A DNA stretch of 64,000 bases, taken from assembly GCA_024710355.1 (NCBI GenBank), contig JANJUX010000016.1, forward strand, positions 1 through 64,000, read 5' to 3'. Position 1 is the first letter of the stretch, and each line of letters begins with the position of its first letter. A program made the position numbers and the translations under genes. This DNA is from Candidatus Rifleibacteriota bacterium. Its GTDB lineage: Bacteria > Muiribacteriota > Ozemobacteria > Ozemobacterales > Ozemobacteraceae. Of the stretch, positions 44,840 through 54,004 are shown piece by piece. The notes below the pieces were generated by a model. That model saw only the letters and a list, made by a program, of their open reading frames with translations. It was not told the DNA's origin and made no database searches.

Positions 44840-45833
44840 CAGTCTTTTTACCTGCCTTCAACCCTGATTCTCTTATAAAACGGGCAGTGCCCGCATGCAG
44901 AAAACCTTCCGGAATACCGTTCAGCATCGTTTCAGGTTTGATATCATGCGCCCGCTCGTGTATGGTCTTGAGATAGTCGAGTTCTGCGAACAGCGTGCCG
45001 ACAAGTCGGTTTCCGAGCTCTTCAGAAAGCCTGGTAGTGGTAACGAGCATCGCCATCAACGCGGGAACTTTGACTTCCGTGTTGACGCCACCGTAAGTCA
45101 GCGCCGGAATCTTAACGCCTGAAAGATACGGTAAAGTCTCAGAAATGCTTGTCAGATCGGCATCTGAAAAATTCATGATGCGCACCGGCATGCGCCTGGC
45201 CAGCTCATCAACCATCTTTGTCGGAATACCCGCAATGACGATCGCAGCATCACACTCTCCGCGCTCCATGGCCTGTATCGACTCGTCGTAACCGAGATAA
45301 AGCGGCTGATAGTGACCTTCCCTGACGCCAAGCGCCGAAAGCAGTTCGACCGAAGTCATCGCATTGCCGCTGCCGCGGGCCCCGACCACGATTCGTTTGC
45401 CGCGCAGCTGCCCGACGCTGGTGATCGTGGCTGAAGCAGGCGTCAGCACCTGCACCACTTCGGGATACAGTGCCAGCAACACCCGCAACCCGTTTACCGG
45501 CGAGCCGGCGAACTGGCCGGTGCCATTGATTGCGGCAAGAACCATGTCGCTCTGGGCCACTGCCAGGTCGAGTTCGAGGTTTTGCAGCAAATTGATGTTG
45601 TCGAGCGACCCGCGCGTCGAATGTGCCAGCACGCTCAGTTTTTCTGATCGTGTTGTCCAGGCATTCGCAAAGGCATTACCAAGCGGAAAATAAGTGCCGG
45701 TCATCGAACCGGTACCGAGAGCGAGAAAGTCGACGAGTTTGCTGACCTGTACAGGGTCATTCTGCCCTGCGGCGGCAACGCAAACGCTGATCAGCAGTAA
45801 AAAGACCGCAACAATGTGCTTTCTGGCTTTCAT
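44832..45833 (-). CDS. TAXI-family TRAP-type substrate-binding protein
   Basis: FLALGTGSMTGTYFPLGNAFANAW, STRGSLDNINLLQNLELDLAVAQSDMVLAA, LRGKRIVVGARGSGNAMTSVELL. Confidence 0.95.
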   Translation of the reverse strand: MKARKHIVAVFLLLISVCVAAAGQNDPVQVSKLVDFLALGTGSMTGTYFPLGNAFANAWTTRSEKLSVLAHSTRGSLDNINLLQNLELDLAVAQSDMVLAAINGTGQFAGSPVNGLRVLLALYPEVVQVLTPASATITSVGQLRGKRIVVGARGSGNAMTSVELLSALGVREGHYQPLYLGYDESIQAMERGECDAAIVIAGIPTKMVDELARRMPVRIMNFSDADLTSISETLPYLSGVKIPALTYGGVNTEVKVPALMAMLVTTTRLSEELGNRLVGTLFAELDYLKTIHERAHDIKPETMLNGIPEGFLHAGTARFIRESGLKAGKKTDE

Positions 45834-48025
45834 TTTTCCGATACCACTCCCATCTGCTCCGAATAAATCGACGACTGGTTGCGCCCTTTCTTTTTGCATT
45901 CATAAAGGGCCGTGTCGGCCTTGCGGATCAGTTCGAGCGCTTCACCCGAATGCAGCGGATATTCAGCCAGGCCAATGCTGATCGTAACTTTGAGCGGGCT
46001 GGTATGACCGGTGAACTCATGCGCCTCTATCGCCTGTCGCAGGCGCTCGGCAACCACCAGACCGCCTCTTGCATCGGTTTCAGGTAGCAGCGCAATCATT
46101 TCTTCGCCGCCATAGCGAGCCGCCATGTCGATATCTTCACGCAGATTGCCACGAAATATCGTTGCAACCTGCTTGAGCACTTCGTCACCGATCTGGTGCC
46201 CATAAGTATCGTTGAATTTTTTGAAGTGATCGATGTCGAAGAACAGAATCGAAAAAATCTTGCCGTAACGACGGGCACGCTTGATTTCTTCGTTGAGACG
46301 GTTTCTGAAATGCCTTACCAGATTGAGGCCGGTCAACCCGTCGGTGATCGCCAGCTTGAAAAGTTTGGTGTTGTCGAGCACCAGAGCCGCCTGATTTGCC
46401 ATTGTCTGCAGCAGGTCGGTATCAGCACGGTTGAAACCCTGACCATCCTTGCGATTGACGATATTGATGACGCCAAAAGTCACGTTCTTAACCTTCAGCG
46501 GCACGCAAACCAGCTGATTTACACGGTTTTTCCCATTGTCATACTGCTTGAAATCCTGATGCGAATCAGGGTCGTTGATTATCGCCATTTCACCGCTCTG
46601 CAGCACCTTGCCGGCAACGCCCTCACCAACTCTGATATTGATATTGCGGGCAAAATTATGCACAGCAACCGTCTGGCCCGCTTCGGCATCCCAGATACGC
46701 ACGCGCTGCAGTTCGAGAACTTCCTGGTTTTCGTCGATCAGCATCAGTGAACCACGGGTGGCACAGGCCGCCTCGATGGCCTTGTCGATAATGACGTCGA
46801 GCAGCTTTTCGAGATCGAGCCCGACCTCGACCATAGTGCGACCAATCTTGTAGAGAACCCCGACTTCGAAAACCTTGCGGTCAAGCTCGATATTCTTCTG
46901 TTCGATAGTGTCGGCACGCAATTTAAGTTCTTCATAGGCGGCTTTCAGCTCACGCATCTTGTCTGCCAGGCTGTCGGCCATGAAGTTAAAATTGTTGGCC
47001 AGCTGCCCGACCTCATCGGTGTTGTTAACGCTGATGCGCACATCGTAGCGGCCGGCGGCCAGCTCGTTTGTACCCCTGGTTACCTGCAGAATCGGCAGCG
47101 CAATGTTCTGCGAAATCATCAATGCAATGGTTACCGCAACCAGAATCGTGAAAAGAAGAATCCAGTAAAGATTACGCTGAAAAGCTTCGACCAGAGCATA
47201 GACTTCCTGCTGGTCCTGCAGCAGCACCACCCGCCAGCCCAGGCCAACCACCGGCAGTATCGAGGCAAGAACCGGCTTTGTCATACTCTTTGAACTGGCC
47301 GAAAAAACACCGCCGGCAAAACTCCTGATCTGTTCGCCAAACAGCTGCAAATCATCGGTGGCGAAGGCTTCGGGCACCGACATGACCGGTGCGCCTCCGG
47401 CATCGATGAGAAAAGCCCGCGTGCTGTTACCCACGAGATTTTCGCTGATGATACTGGTGACAAGAAAGCGGTTAAGCTCTATCACCAGCAATCCGTAAGT
47501 GTTACTGCCACGGTCATTGAGTGCCATGGCAAGCACCGGCCCGCTACCGGCCTCAGAATCGAGCAGAACACATTCGCGCATTTTCGTTTCTGCCAGAACC
47601 CTCTCTGCATGCGGCAATTCACTGAAAATCGAATCGACAGAGGCACACAGCCGTTTGCCTGTAACATCGTATACTCCGATTTTTTCTATGGCAAAATAAC
47701 GCCGATCATGTTCCTGCGCCAGTATCGCCAGCTTTTCAAGATCACGGTCAAGCGCCGGGTCGCTGTTAACAAGCAATTGCGCAATTTCCTGCTGATGGTT
47801 GACGAAGCGCTTCAGATCTATCGCAGTTTTGCGTGCATGCGCCAGCGAATTGCTGACGATCACGTTGAGAAGGCCATTTGAAGCGTTCTGCAGCATCACG
47901 TAACTGATGTAAATCAACGGGGTCAGCGTGATGATGAGAAAACTCACGACAAGTTTGGTTTTGATGCTGTTAATATAGGCGTGTACCCTGTTGATCAGAG
48001 TTTTTCCGCCGTTCTGGTCGGGCAT
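45830..48025 (-). CDS. Membrane sensor with Cache-like, HAMP, GAF and GGDEF domains (diguanylate cyclase)
   Basis: HAMP QNIALPILQVTRGTNELAAGRYDVRISVNNTDEVGQL, GAF region, active-site AARYGGEEMIALLPETD. Confidence 0.96.
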   Translation of the reverse strand: MPDQNGGKTLINRVHAYINSIKTKLVVSFLIITLTPLIYISYVMLQNASNGLLNVIVSNSLAHARKTAIDLKRFVNHQQEIAQLLVNSDPALDRDLEKLAILAQEHDRRYFAIEKIGVYDVTGKRLCASVDSIFSELPHAERVLAETKMRECVLLDSEAGSGPVLAMALNDRGSNTYGLLVIELNRFLVTSIISENLVGNSTRAFLIDAGGAPVMSVPEAFATDDLQLFGEQIRSFAGGVFSASSKSMTKPVLASILPVVGLGWRVVLLQDQQEVYALVEAFQRNLYWILLFTILVAVTIALMISQNIALPILQVTRGTNELAAGRYDVRISVNNTDEVGQLANNFNFMADSLADKMRELKAAYEELKLRADTIEQKNIELDRKVFEVGVLYKIGRTMVEVGLDLEKLLDVIIDKAIEAACATRGSLMLIDENQEVLELQRVRIWDAEAGQTVAVHNFARNINIRVGEGVAGKVLQSGEMAIINDPDSHQDFKQYDNGKNRVNQLVCVPLKVKNVTFGVINIVNRKDGQGFNRADTDLLQTMANQAALVLDNTKLFKLAITDGLTGLNLVRHFRNRLNEEIKRARRYGKIFSILFFDIDHFKKFNDTYGHQIGDEVLKQVATIFRGNLREDIDMAARYGGEEMIALLPETDARGGLVVAERLRQAIEAHEFTGHTSPLKVTISIGLAEYPLHSGEALELIRKADTALYECKKKGRNQSSIYSEQMGVVSEK

Positions 48026-48157
48026 ATGGATTTGTTCCTGACTTGCGACTTTGCAAAAAAATTTGTCTGATTCAGGCAGTCTACATCATGCCCGCAAACC
48101 ATGCAACGCACAATCAGGCAACCCGCGGCAACCCGGCAATAAACCAGCCGGGCATCA

Positions 48158-48583
48158 TCAGGCCAGCGATTCGCGCAAAAGACGAACGCCGATTTCTGTC
48201 AGTTCCACCAGTTTAAGATCGGGAAAAGGCTGAAGCGGGTGCCAGTCACATCGATCGGTCGAGCCCGACAGTTCGTGCCGCAGATCGCCGCCGATTATAT
48301 CGGCGTGATAAATAATTCTGATGCCCTGAAAGTCTTCGTAGTCACGGTTAACTACAATAGAGTCAATACCGGCAACACTTTTCACCCTTATTTTAAGGCC
48401 GGTTTCTTCTTCGACTTCCCGAACGACTGCCTCTTCTGGGCTCTCGCCAAATTCAAGCCCCCCACCCGGCAAGGTCCAGCAGCCTTCCCACTCAGGCAAT
48501 TCTTTCGACAGCCGGCAGAGTAGAACTCGTCCGTTATCATGCAAAAGAGCATAAGCAGCGATTCTCAGTCTTTGCGCTTTCAT
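48158..48583 (-). CDS. NUDIX hydrolase
   Basis: GGGLEFGESPEEAVVREVEEETGLKI matches the Nudix box. Confidence 0.96.
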   Translation of the reverse strand: MKAQRLRIAAYALLHDNGRVLLCRLSKELPEWEGCWTLPGGGLEFGESPEEAVVREVEEETGLKIRVKSVAGIDSIVVNRDYEDFQGIRIIYHADIIGGDLRHELSGSTDRCDWHPLQPFPDLKLVELTEIGVRLLRESLA

Positions 48584-48855
48584 CCTGAACCAGCCCCTTT
48601 CTGCAACCCGGCACTGCAGCAGCAAAACATCACAGAATAACTACAAACAATGTCGCCAGAATAATACCAGCCTGCAGCCCGAATAACAACTATGACGGCA
48701 GGCGCAGGCCTGAAATAGAATTTTCTGAGACAGGCCCCGCCGCTCATTGCCGAGGCCGGCAGAAGCTGTTACCGAATCTGAATTTTAACCTTTTATATTT
48801 AAGTCGATTGTTGTAACATACTGCAAACAAAAAGGCCAGAGAAGGACATTTTCTG

Positions 48856-51800
48856 ATGCTGAACCTCTTAAAAGTCCTGCAGAGAGCAATTCTATATCTC
48901 ATTATTTTTATACTGCCCGCCCCGGCATTGTTTTCTCAGAGTATTTCGGGTGCCAGATTCGATTATAATTTTCCCTACGCGGCAGACAGCAAGGAACGCG
49001 AGGCTCTGCAGCAGGCATACGATCGCCTGAGCATCAAAAACCCCGATCTTGCCGGTATTAACGACGAAGCCATTAAAAAAAGCGGTGAAGAGGGTGTAGC
49101 GAAGGTTTTTAAACAGCTCGAAAACGCAAAAAAGCAATTTGAGACCGTAACCGATGAACGCGAAAAAATATTTGCCCGCCAGGTGCTGAACAATTACACC
49201 CAGCTTTTTCGCGCCTGCCGCACCCTCGTCTCGAACCCCGCAGGCAATTCAGATTCTAATGCCTCACCCGCCGGCGACAAAGAAAAGTATGGCAACTACG
49301 ACAACAGCCGCACGCCTTTCAGGTTCAACCTTAGAAAAGCAGAGCTCACCGCCGACGGGCCGCTGATCGAAGTAGAGTTTATCTACGATTACATCAGCTT
49401 TTATACTTCGATCAACAACCCGGGACTTGGGCAGCTGGCCGAACGTTCATGGACAATCGGCGGCGGAACTATTGAATTTATCGCCAACGGTGAAGAAATC
49501 AGATTTTATGGCAGCCCTGATAAGCCAGCCAATGGCAAGAATCAGCTCAAACAGAAATACGAGAAAATCGAAAAGTTCAGCATCAAAGCCAGAAATCTTG
49601 CCAATGCCTTTATGCTCGAACAAGGGCGTGAATCAGCCGCCAGGGTGAACATTCGCTGGCCGATCGACCCTGATTCTGAGATGGAGGTAGAACACTGCAG
49701 AGAAACCTGGACCTGGCGCCCAGCTGCCAGAAAGAATTTTTCCAATGAATACCGCATCACTTTTTACAACCCGTTCCGGAAAATTCTACATCAGGAAGTT
49801 GTCACCCTGAAGACCGGCGAAGACTTTGCCGGCGCCCAGATCGAGCATAAAACCCTTATCGACAGTTCTTCTCTGATATGGGGTTTCGGGGCAACCCTTC
49901 TTGGTCTCGGCCTGCTCGGCATGTTCAAGCTCGGAAAAACCGGCAGGGCAGTTACAGTGCTGCCTGGCTCAGACAACGGCTCAACAGACACAGACAAGCC
50001 GGAAAATCATGAAGAAGATCAGGAAACCGACAAAGCCCGCATCATTTTCGACAATTCAGGCCGCAGCCTGGTTCTGGTAACCGGCTCGGGTCAGCCGGCC
50101 GACTTTTCGGCGCGGGTCGTAGATTCGCAGATCAGCGGCTGGCAGCTACAGGCCCAGCTGCTCAGCGGTGAGCCGCATCTCGTGATCGAGCAGAAGTCCG
50201 CCACTGCGGTTGATTCTGCCTCTTACGTTCTGAAAGAAATCTCACCCGCCCTGCAGCAGGGTGAGCGGACGCGAGAATTTGCACTGCACGTGGTCGCCCG
50301 CCACGGAACAAAAACCATCAGCAAAACCCTCGATATCGTCGTTGGCCGCGAAGGCTTGTTCGTTCTCTCGCCCAGGCCGCTCAAAATCGTTGCCGACGCT
50401 GAGTCGGCAAGCGAAATGAAAGTTACGGCAATCGAGTTTTATGACGGGCTGCTCGCCACAGACCACTCTGCACTCATCAGCCTAAAACTCACATTTGAAG
50501 CCGATGACGACCTTTCCCGCAAAGCCTTCGAAACCAGCGAAGTCGACTTCAGAGCCTCATCAGAATGGGAAAACGTACGCGCCTCCATCGATGCTTATGA
50601 GCGTTCGAATATCTTCGCCGCTCTCGTTATGCATGCAAAAACCTCCCGGGCTCTGCCATCGAAAAAGAACGATGCCGGCGCCCACAACGTCTTTTTTGGC
50701 CGGCTTAAACTCACCACCAGCAGTCACAAGCGCAGCTACGAGCTGATTCTGCCGGTCGAGCTGCATGCACCGGCTGAACCGGCCAGAAGTGAGCGACTTG
50801 CCACCGAACTCGAAAACTGCCGACTGATCATCGAACGTTATGTTCCTGACGAGGGCGGTCACAAAGAGAAATTTCGCGACATGCTCAACCGCTTCGGGCC
50901 GACTCTCGGGCCCGAGGGCCTTTACAAGCTGCGCCACGACATCTGGAAAATCTCTCAGAAACTCTGGGAAGCAAAGGGCCTGCAGGGCTATGTCGAAATG
51001 GCCGAGCGCATCGAAACCTATGACAAGCTGCGCAACTGGGCAGAGTGGAGCGGCGACATCGCCATTTCCATACTGCTCTATTGCAAAACCGGTGGCGGTA
51101 TTGGCGGCACCCTCAAGCAGACCGCGATTACCCTGCTCAAGCAAATACTGGTTTCTGCAATCAATCATTACAAAGACACGGTCGAAATCAAAGGCCGGTT
51201 CACTAACGAAGATTACGAAGCCTGGGTCGACGTTCAGCTCCGCAATCAGCTGTTCTCAACCCCAGATTACATGTTGACCGCAGCATCGCTCAGTGGCATG
51301 ATCAGCTCCGGGCGGGCAATGGTGCTGATGTTCGTCAGCACCTTTCTGAAGTGTCTGGTATCGAACATCGACTGGAAAAAGCTCGGCGCCAACTGGGATG
51401 AAAAGGGGCTCGACACCGAAGCCTGCAACGACATCGGCAAAGCGGCCTGGACAGCATCGCAGGAATGCTTCAAGGCAGTCGGCACCATGGCGATAACCCA
51501 GTGGCTGACCGGTGTGACCGTAAAATCTGCGATTAAAAACAAGGTGCCGCTGCACGATGACGTCATGCGCGAGTATGCCAAATTCAAACTCATTGAAGAA
51601 GAAATTCCGCTCAAAAAGACTGCAAATAATGAAATTTCCGACGCTTCCCCTGAAACACGCACCCAAAAAGCAAAAGAAATGCTCGACAGTAATGACATAC
51701 CTGTCAAAACAGGCTCTGTTTATGACCCGGACAACACAACGCCGGTGGTAAACGAGATGGTCGCGAACATCAAAAATGGTCAGGCCAGAAGTGAAGACGT

Positions 51801-52650
51801 GATCAGATGTCTCGCCGACAACAAAACGCAGGCAATGCGCACCATAAAGAACCTGCCCGAAAATGTGCAGAACGCCTTTATGAAAACTCTGCGCGAAAAA
51901 TTCTACAAACCACACGACACGGCCCTGATCAAACATCTCGAAACACAGACCAATGTGGCCTGGGCCACCAGAACGGTCGATGGCAAAACCGTTAAACCCG
52001 AAATCAGAATTTTCGAAGCCAGTACTCCCGGCAAAAAAACCGTTTTCAGCCAGGACCGCGATTTTTGCCCGAAGTATTTCGACCAGAAATCTCAGCAATG
52101 GCTCGAAATAACCCCGGTGAAAAAATGGAAAGAAGTTTCTGACAGCTGGTGGAAAAACAAAACCGGTTTCGCCGCCGAAAACCTGCAGCAGGCCGCCATG
52201 ACCCGCCTTGGCGACGAAGCCTGCCCTGACTATGCCACCCAGCAATGGAACGCCTCTACCAACCGGTTCGACGTCATCGAGCCCAATATTGTCAAGGTTT
52301 ATGCCGGCGAAGGGCGACTTAAAAGCCCGGTAGAACTGGCCGCCATGTATAAAAACAAAATAGATGGCCCTCTGAAGCACGGCAATCAGGCCGAAAGCAT
52401 CGCCCAGCTGAAAAAAGGCATTCAGGTTTACGACAAAGTTCTGAAGAGTTATAAAAAGCAGGGTTTCAGAGTCAATCAGCCGGGCGACGAATTCAGACTC
52501 GGTATGGAAATCCTCAGCTGGGCGCCAGACGACTACCAGGCAAATCCTGAAGTGATAACAAGACTCAACAAAATTCTCGCCGAAAGCACCGGCATAAGCA
52601 GCTTCCAGGAATTTGGCCGGGAACTGGTTGTTAGAATGGGGCAACTCTGA
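48856..52650 (+). CDS. Large (1264 aa) exported/membrane-anchored protein of unknown function
   Basis: Signal-like N-terminus LLKVLQRAILYLIIFILPAPALFSQ, internal TM SSLIWGFGATLLGLGLLGMFKLG, long uncharacterised C-terminal part; single uninterrupted ORF. Confidence 0.85.
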   Translation: MLNLLKVLQRAILYLIIFILPAPALFSQSISGARFDYNFPYAADSKEREALQQAYDRLSIKNPDLAGINDEAIKKSGEEGVAKVFKQLENAKKQFETVTDEREKIFARQVLNNYTQLFRACRTLVSNPAGNSDSNASPAGDKEKYGNYDNSRTPFRFNLRKAELTADGPLIEVEFIYDYISFYTSINNPGLGQLAERSWTIGGGTIEFIANGEEIRFYGSPDKPANGKNQLKQKYEKIEKFSIKARNLANAFMLEQGRESAARVNIRWPIDPDSEMEVEHCRETWTWRPAARKNFSNEYRITFYNPFRKILHQEVVTLKTGEDFAGAQIEHKTLIDSSSLIWGFGATLLGLGLLGMFKLGKTGRAVTVLPGSDNGSTDTDKPENHEEDQETDKARIIFDNSGRSLVLVTGSGQPADFSARVVDSQISGWQLQAQLLSGEPHLVIEQKSATAVDSASYVLKEISPALQQGERTREFALHVVARHGTKTISKTLDIVVGREGLFVLSPRPLKIVADAESASEMKVTAIEFYDGLLATDHSALISLKLTFEADDDLSRKAFETSEVDFRASSEWENVRASIDAYERSNIFAALVMHAKTSRALPSKKNDAGAHNVFFGRLKLTTSSHKRSYELILPVELHAPAEPARSERLATELENCRLIIERYVPDEGGHKEKFRDMLNRFGPTLGPEGLYKLRHDIWKISQKLWEAKGLQGYVEMAERIETYDKLRNWAEWSGDIAISILLYCKTGGGIGGTLKQTAITLLKQILVSAINHYKDTVEIKGRFTNEDYEAWVDVQLRNQLFSTPDYMLTAASLSGMISSGRAMVLMFVSTFLKCLVSNIDWKKLGANWDEKGLDTEACNDIGKAAWTASQECFKAVGTMAITQWLTGVTVKSAIKNKVPLHDDVMREYAKFKLIEEEIPLKKTANNEISDASPETRTQKAKEMLDSNDIPVKTGSVYDPDNTTPVVNEMVANIKNGQARSEDVIRCLADNKTQAMRTIKNLPENVQNAFMKTLREKFYKPHDTALIKHLETQTNVAWATRTVDGKTVKPEIRIFEASTPGKKTVFSQDRDFCPKYFDQKSQQWLEITPVKKWKEVSDSWWKNKTGFAAENLQQAAMTRLGDEACPDYATQQWNASTNRFDVIEPNIVKVYAGEGRLKSPVELAAMYKNKIDGPLKHGNQAESIAQLKKGIQVYDKVLKSYKKQGFRVNQPGDEFRLGMEILSWAPDDYQANPEVITRLNKILAESTGISSFQEFGRELVVRMGQL

Positions 52651-53891
52651 TGAACGACGATATCAACAACTCTCAGAACACAGAAGAATTTGAACCGTGC
52701 ATAATCTTCGCAGCCGTCGACCTGGACTTCGATGACTCTGAATATCGGCATCCCGAACGTCTGGGCGGCGAAATGAAGCAACTCAGAGGCGTTCAATCCC
52801 CGGAAGACCTGCGGCCAGCCCCAATAAAAGGTCAGCCAGACCGTGACCAGTTTTCGCCAGATAAACCACAGACCTGGCGACTGGCATTTACCCCGCCCTG
52901 CCAGTATTTTGGCGAGCTGCGCGGCTGTCTGGCCGATGACGATCCGCTGGCTTTTCCTGAAATACAGATCAGGTCAACAACCCTGCAACTGCCGCCCAAT
53001 CGGGCTCTGCCCGCCGCAATATCGGGCACGTTGCCTGAAGCGCCAAAAAAATCGCAGGGCATTGCTGATCTTGCTTTCGCCGCCGCTGAAATTGCAGGAG
53101 CCGGAATAAAAAACGCAAAACTTAAAATTGCCGACCGAACCCACAATGCAGCCGAACAGCAGAAATCAGGTGCGAAAAGTCATGAGAAACAGCAGCCTGT
53201 AAAAGAAACTTCAACGACCACTGCGGTCAGTTCACCAATGATTACCGCTGCAGATCGGGCTTCTGGCTTCTCTGCAGCCAGCACTGAATTACTTAAAACG
53301 GTTCTCGGCTTTCGCTCCGGCTTTTCGCCGACTCCCGAGCAGCAGTTTTACCGGGTTTTCCCCGCCGGCTTCGACTGCAGCAGCTGCCAGCAGCCTCTTA
53401 CCGAAATGGGCGAAACCTGTATAAAATGTGCAAAACCATCGGGCCTGACATTTGACGCGGTCAAGCAGGTCGCCATAGGCAATCAGCCAGCTCCCTGGCT
53501 CGATGCCGCCCTTGCATATACCCGACTGAAGTTTAATCTCTTATGGGTGCTTCTCATCGCTGTACCGGCTTATCTGGTGCACCAGAATCTGGTTACCCCT
53601 GTCAACCTGGTGCTCCCGTTTCTTGCCGGTGCGGTAACCCTGTTCTTCTGGCGCCTTATCGCAATCTTTCTCAAACGCCGGGCGACCATCAAGGCCAGGC
53701 GCACCGAATATCTGCAGCAACACCCCGAAACCCTTAAAGAAATACGCGATTGCATCATACAGGGGAAATATGATGCCCGCATGATCCCGGCAGAGCTTGA
53801 GCTGGTTGCGGGCCTGAATGTTTTTTCAGATATAAAAAATCGAACCCTGATCTTTTTCCTCGGCGATCACCGTCGGCAGCAGAAAAAATAG
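52650..53891 (+). CDS. Zinc-ribbon membrane protein of unknown function
   Basis: CSSCQQPLTEMGETCIKCAKPSG (CxxC...CxxC), two TM segments; ATG overlaps the upstream TGA (TGATG). Confidence 0.85.
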   Translation: MNDDINNSQNTEEFEPCIIFAAVDLDFDDSEYRHPERLGGEMKQLRGVQSPEDLRPAPIKGQPDRDQFSPDKPQTWRLAFTPPCQYFGELRGCLADDDPLAFPEIQIRSTTLQLPPNRALPAAISGTLPEAPKKSQGIADLAFAAAEIAGAGIKNAKLKIADRTHNAAEQQKSGAKSHEKQQPVKETSTTTAVSSPMITAADRASGFSAASTELLKTVLGFRSGFSPTPEQQFYRVFPAGFDCSSCQQPLTEMGETCIKCAKPSGLTFDAVKQVAIGNQPAPWLDAALAYTRLKFNLLWVLLIAVPAYLVHQNLVTPVNLVLPFLAGAVTLFFWRLIAIFLKRRATIKARRTEYLQQHPETLKEIRDCIIQGKYDARMIPAELELVAGLNVFSDIKNRTLIFFLGDHRRQQKK

Positions 53892-53930
53892 CCTCCTGCC
53901 AACGGTCAGAAGTGCAAAAACAGATTTTGA

Positions 53931-53959
53931 TTGAACGCTTGAGAAGGTCCTGCTAAAAT
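53931..53959 (+). promoter_or_regulatory. Candidate sigma70-like promoter
   Basis: TTGAAC - 17 bp - TAAAAT with TGC extended -10, upstream of the hybrid kinase gene. Confidence 0.6.
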
Positions 53960-54004
53960 AAGAAAAGACAAATACACTAAAACACCAGAACAGGATCAAG
54001 GACG

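Noticed and set aside
48132-48152. CCCGGC...GCCGGG hairpin after the NUDIX gene as a terminator
   Set aside because: 6-bp stem without a following T-tract on the relevant strand.
51256-52644. 462-aa minus-strand ORF
   Set aside because: Complement of the 1264-aa coupled ORF; Phe/Val/Gly-rich composition typical of antisense frames.
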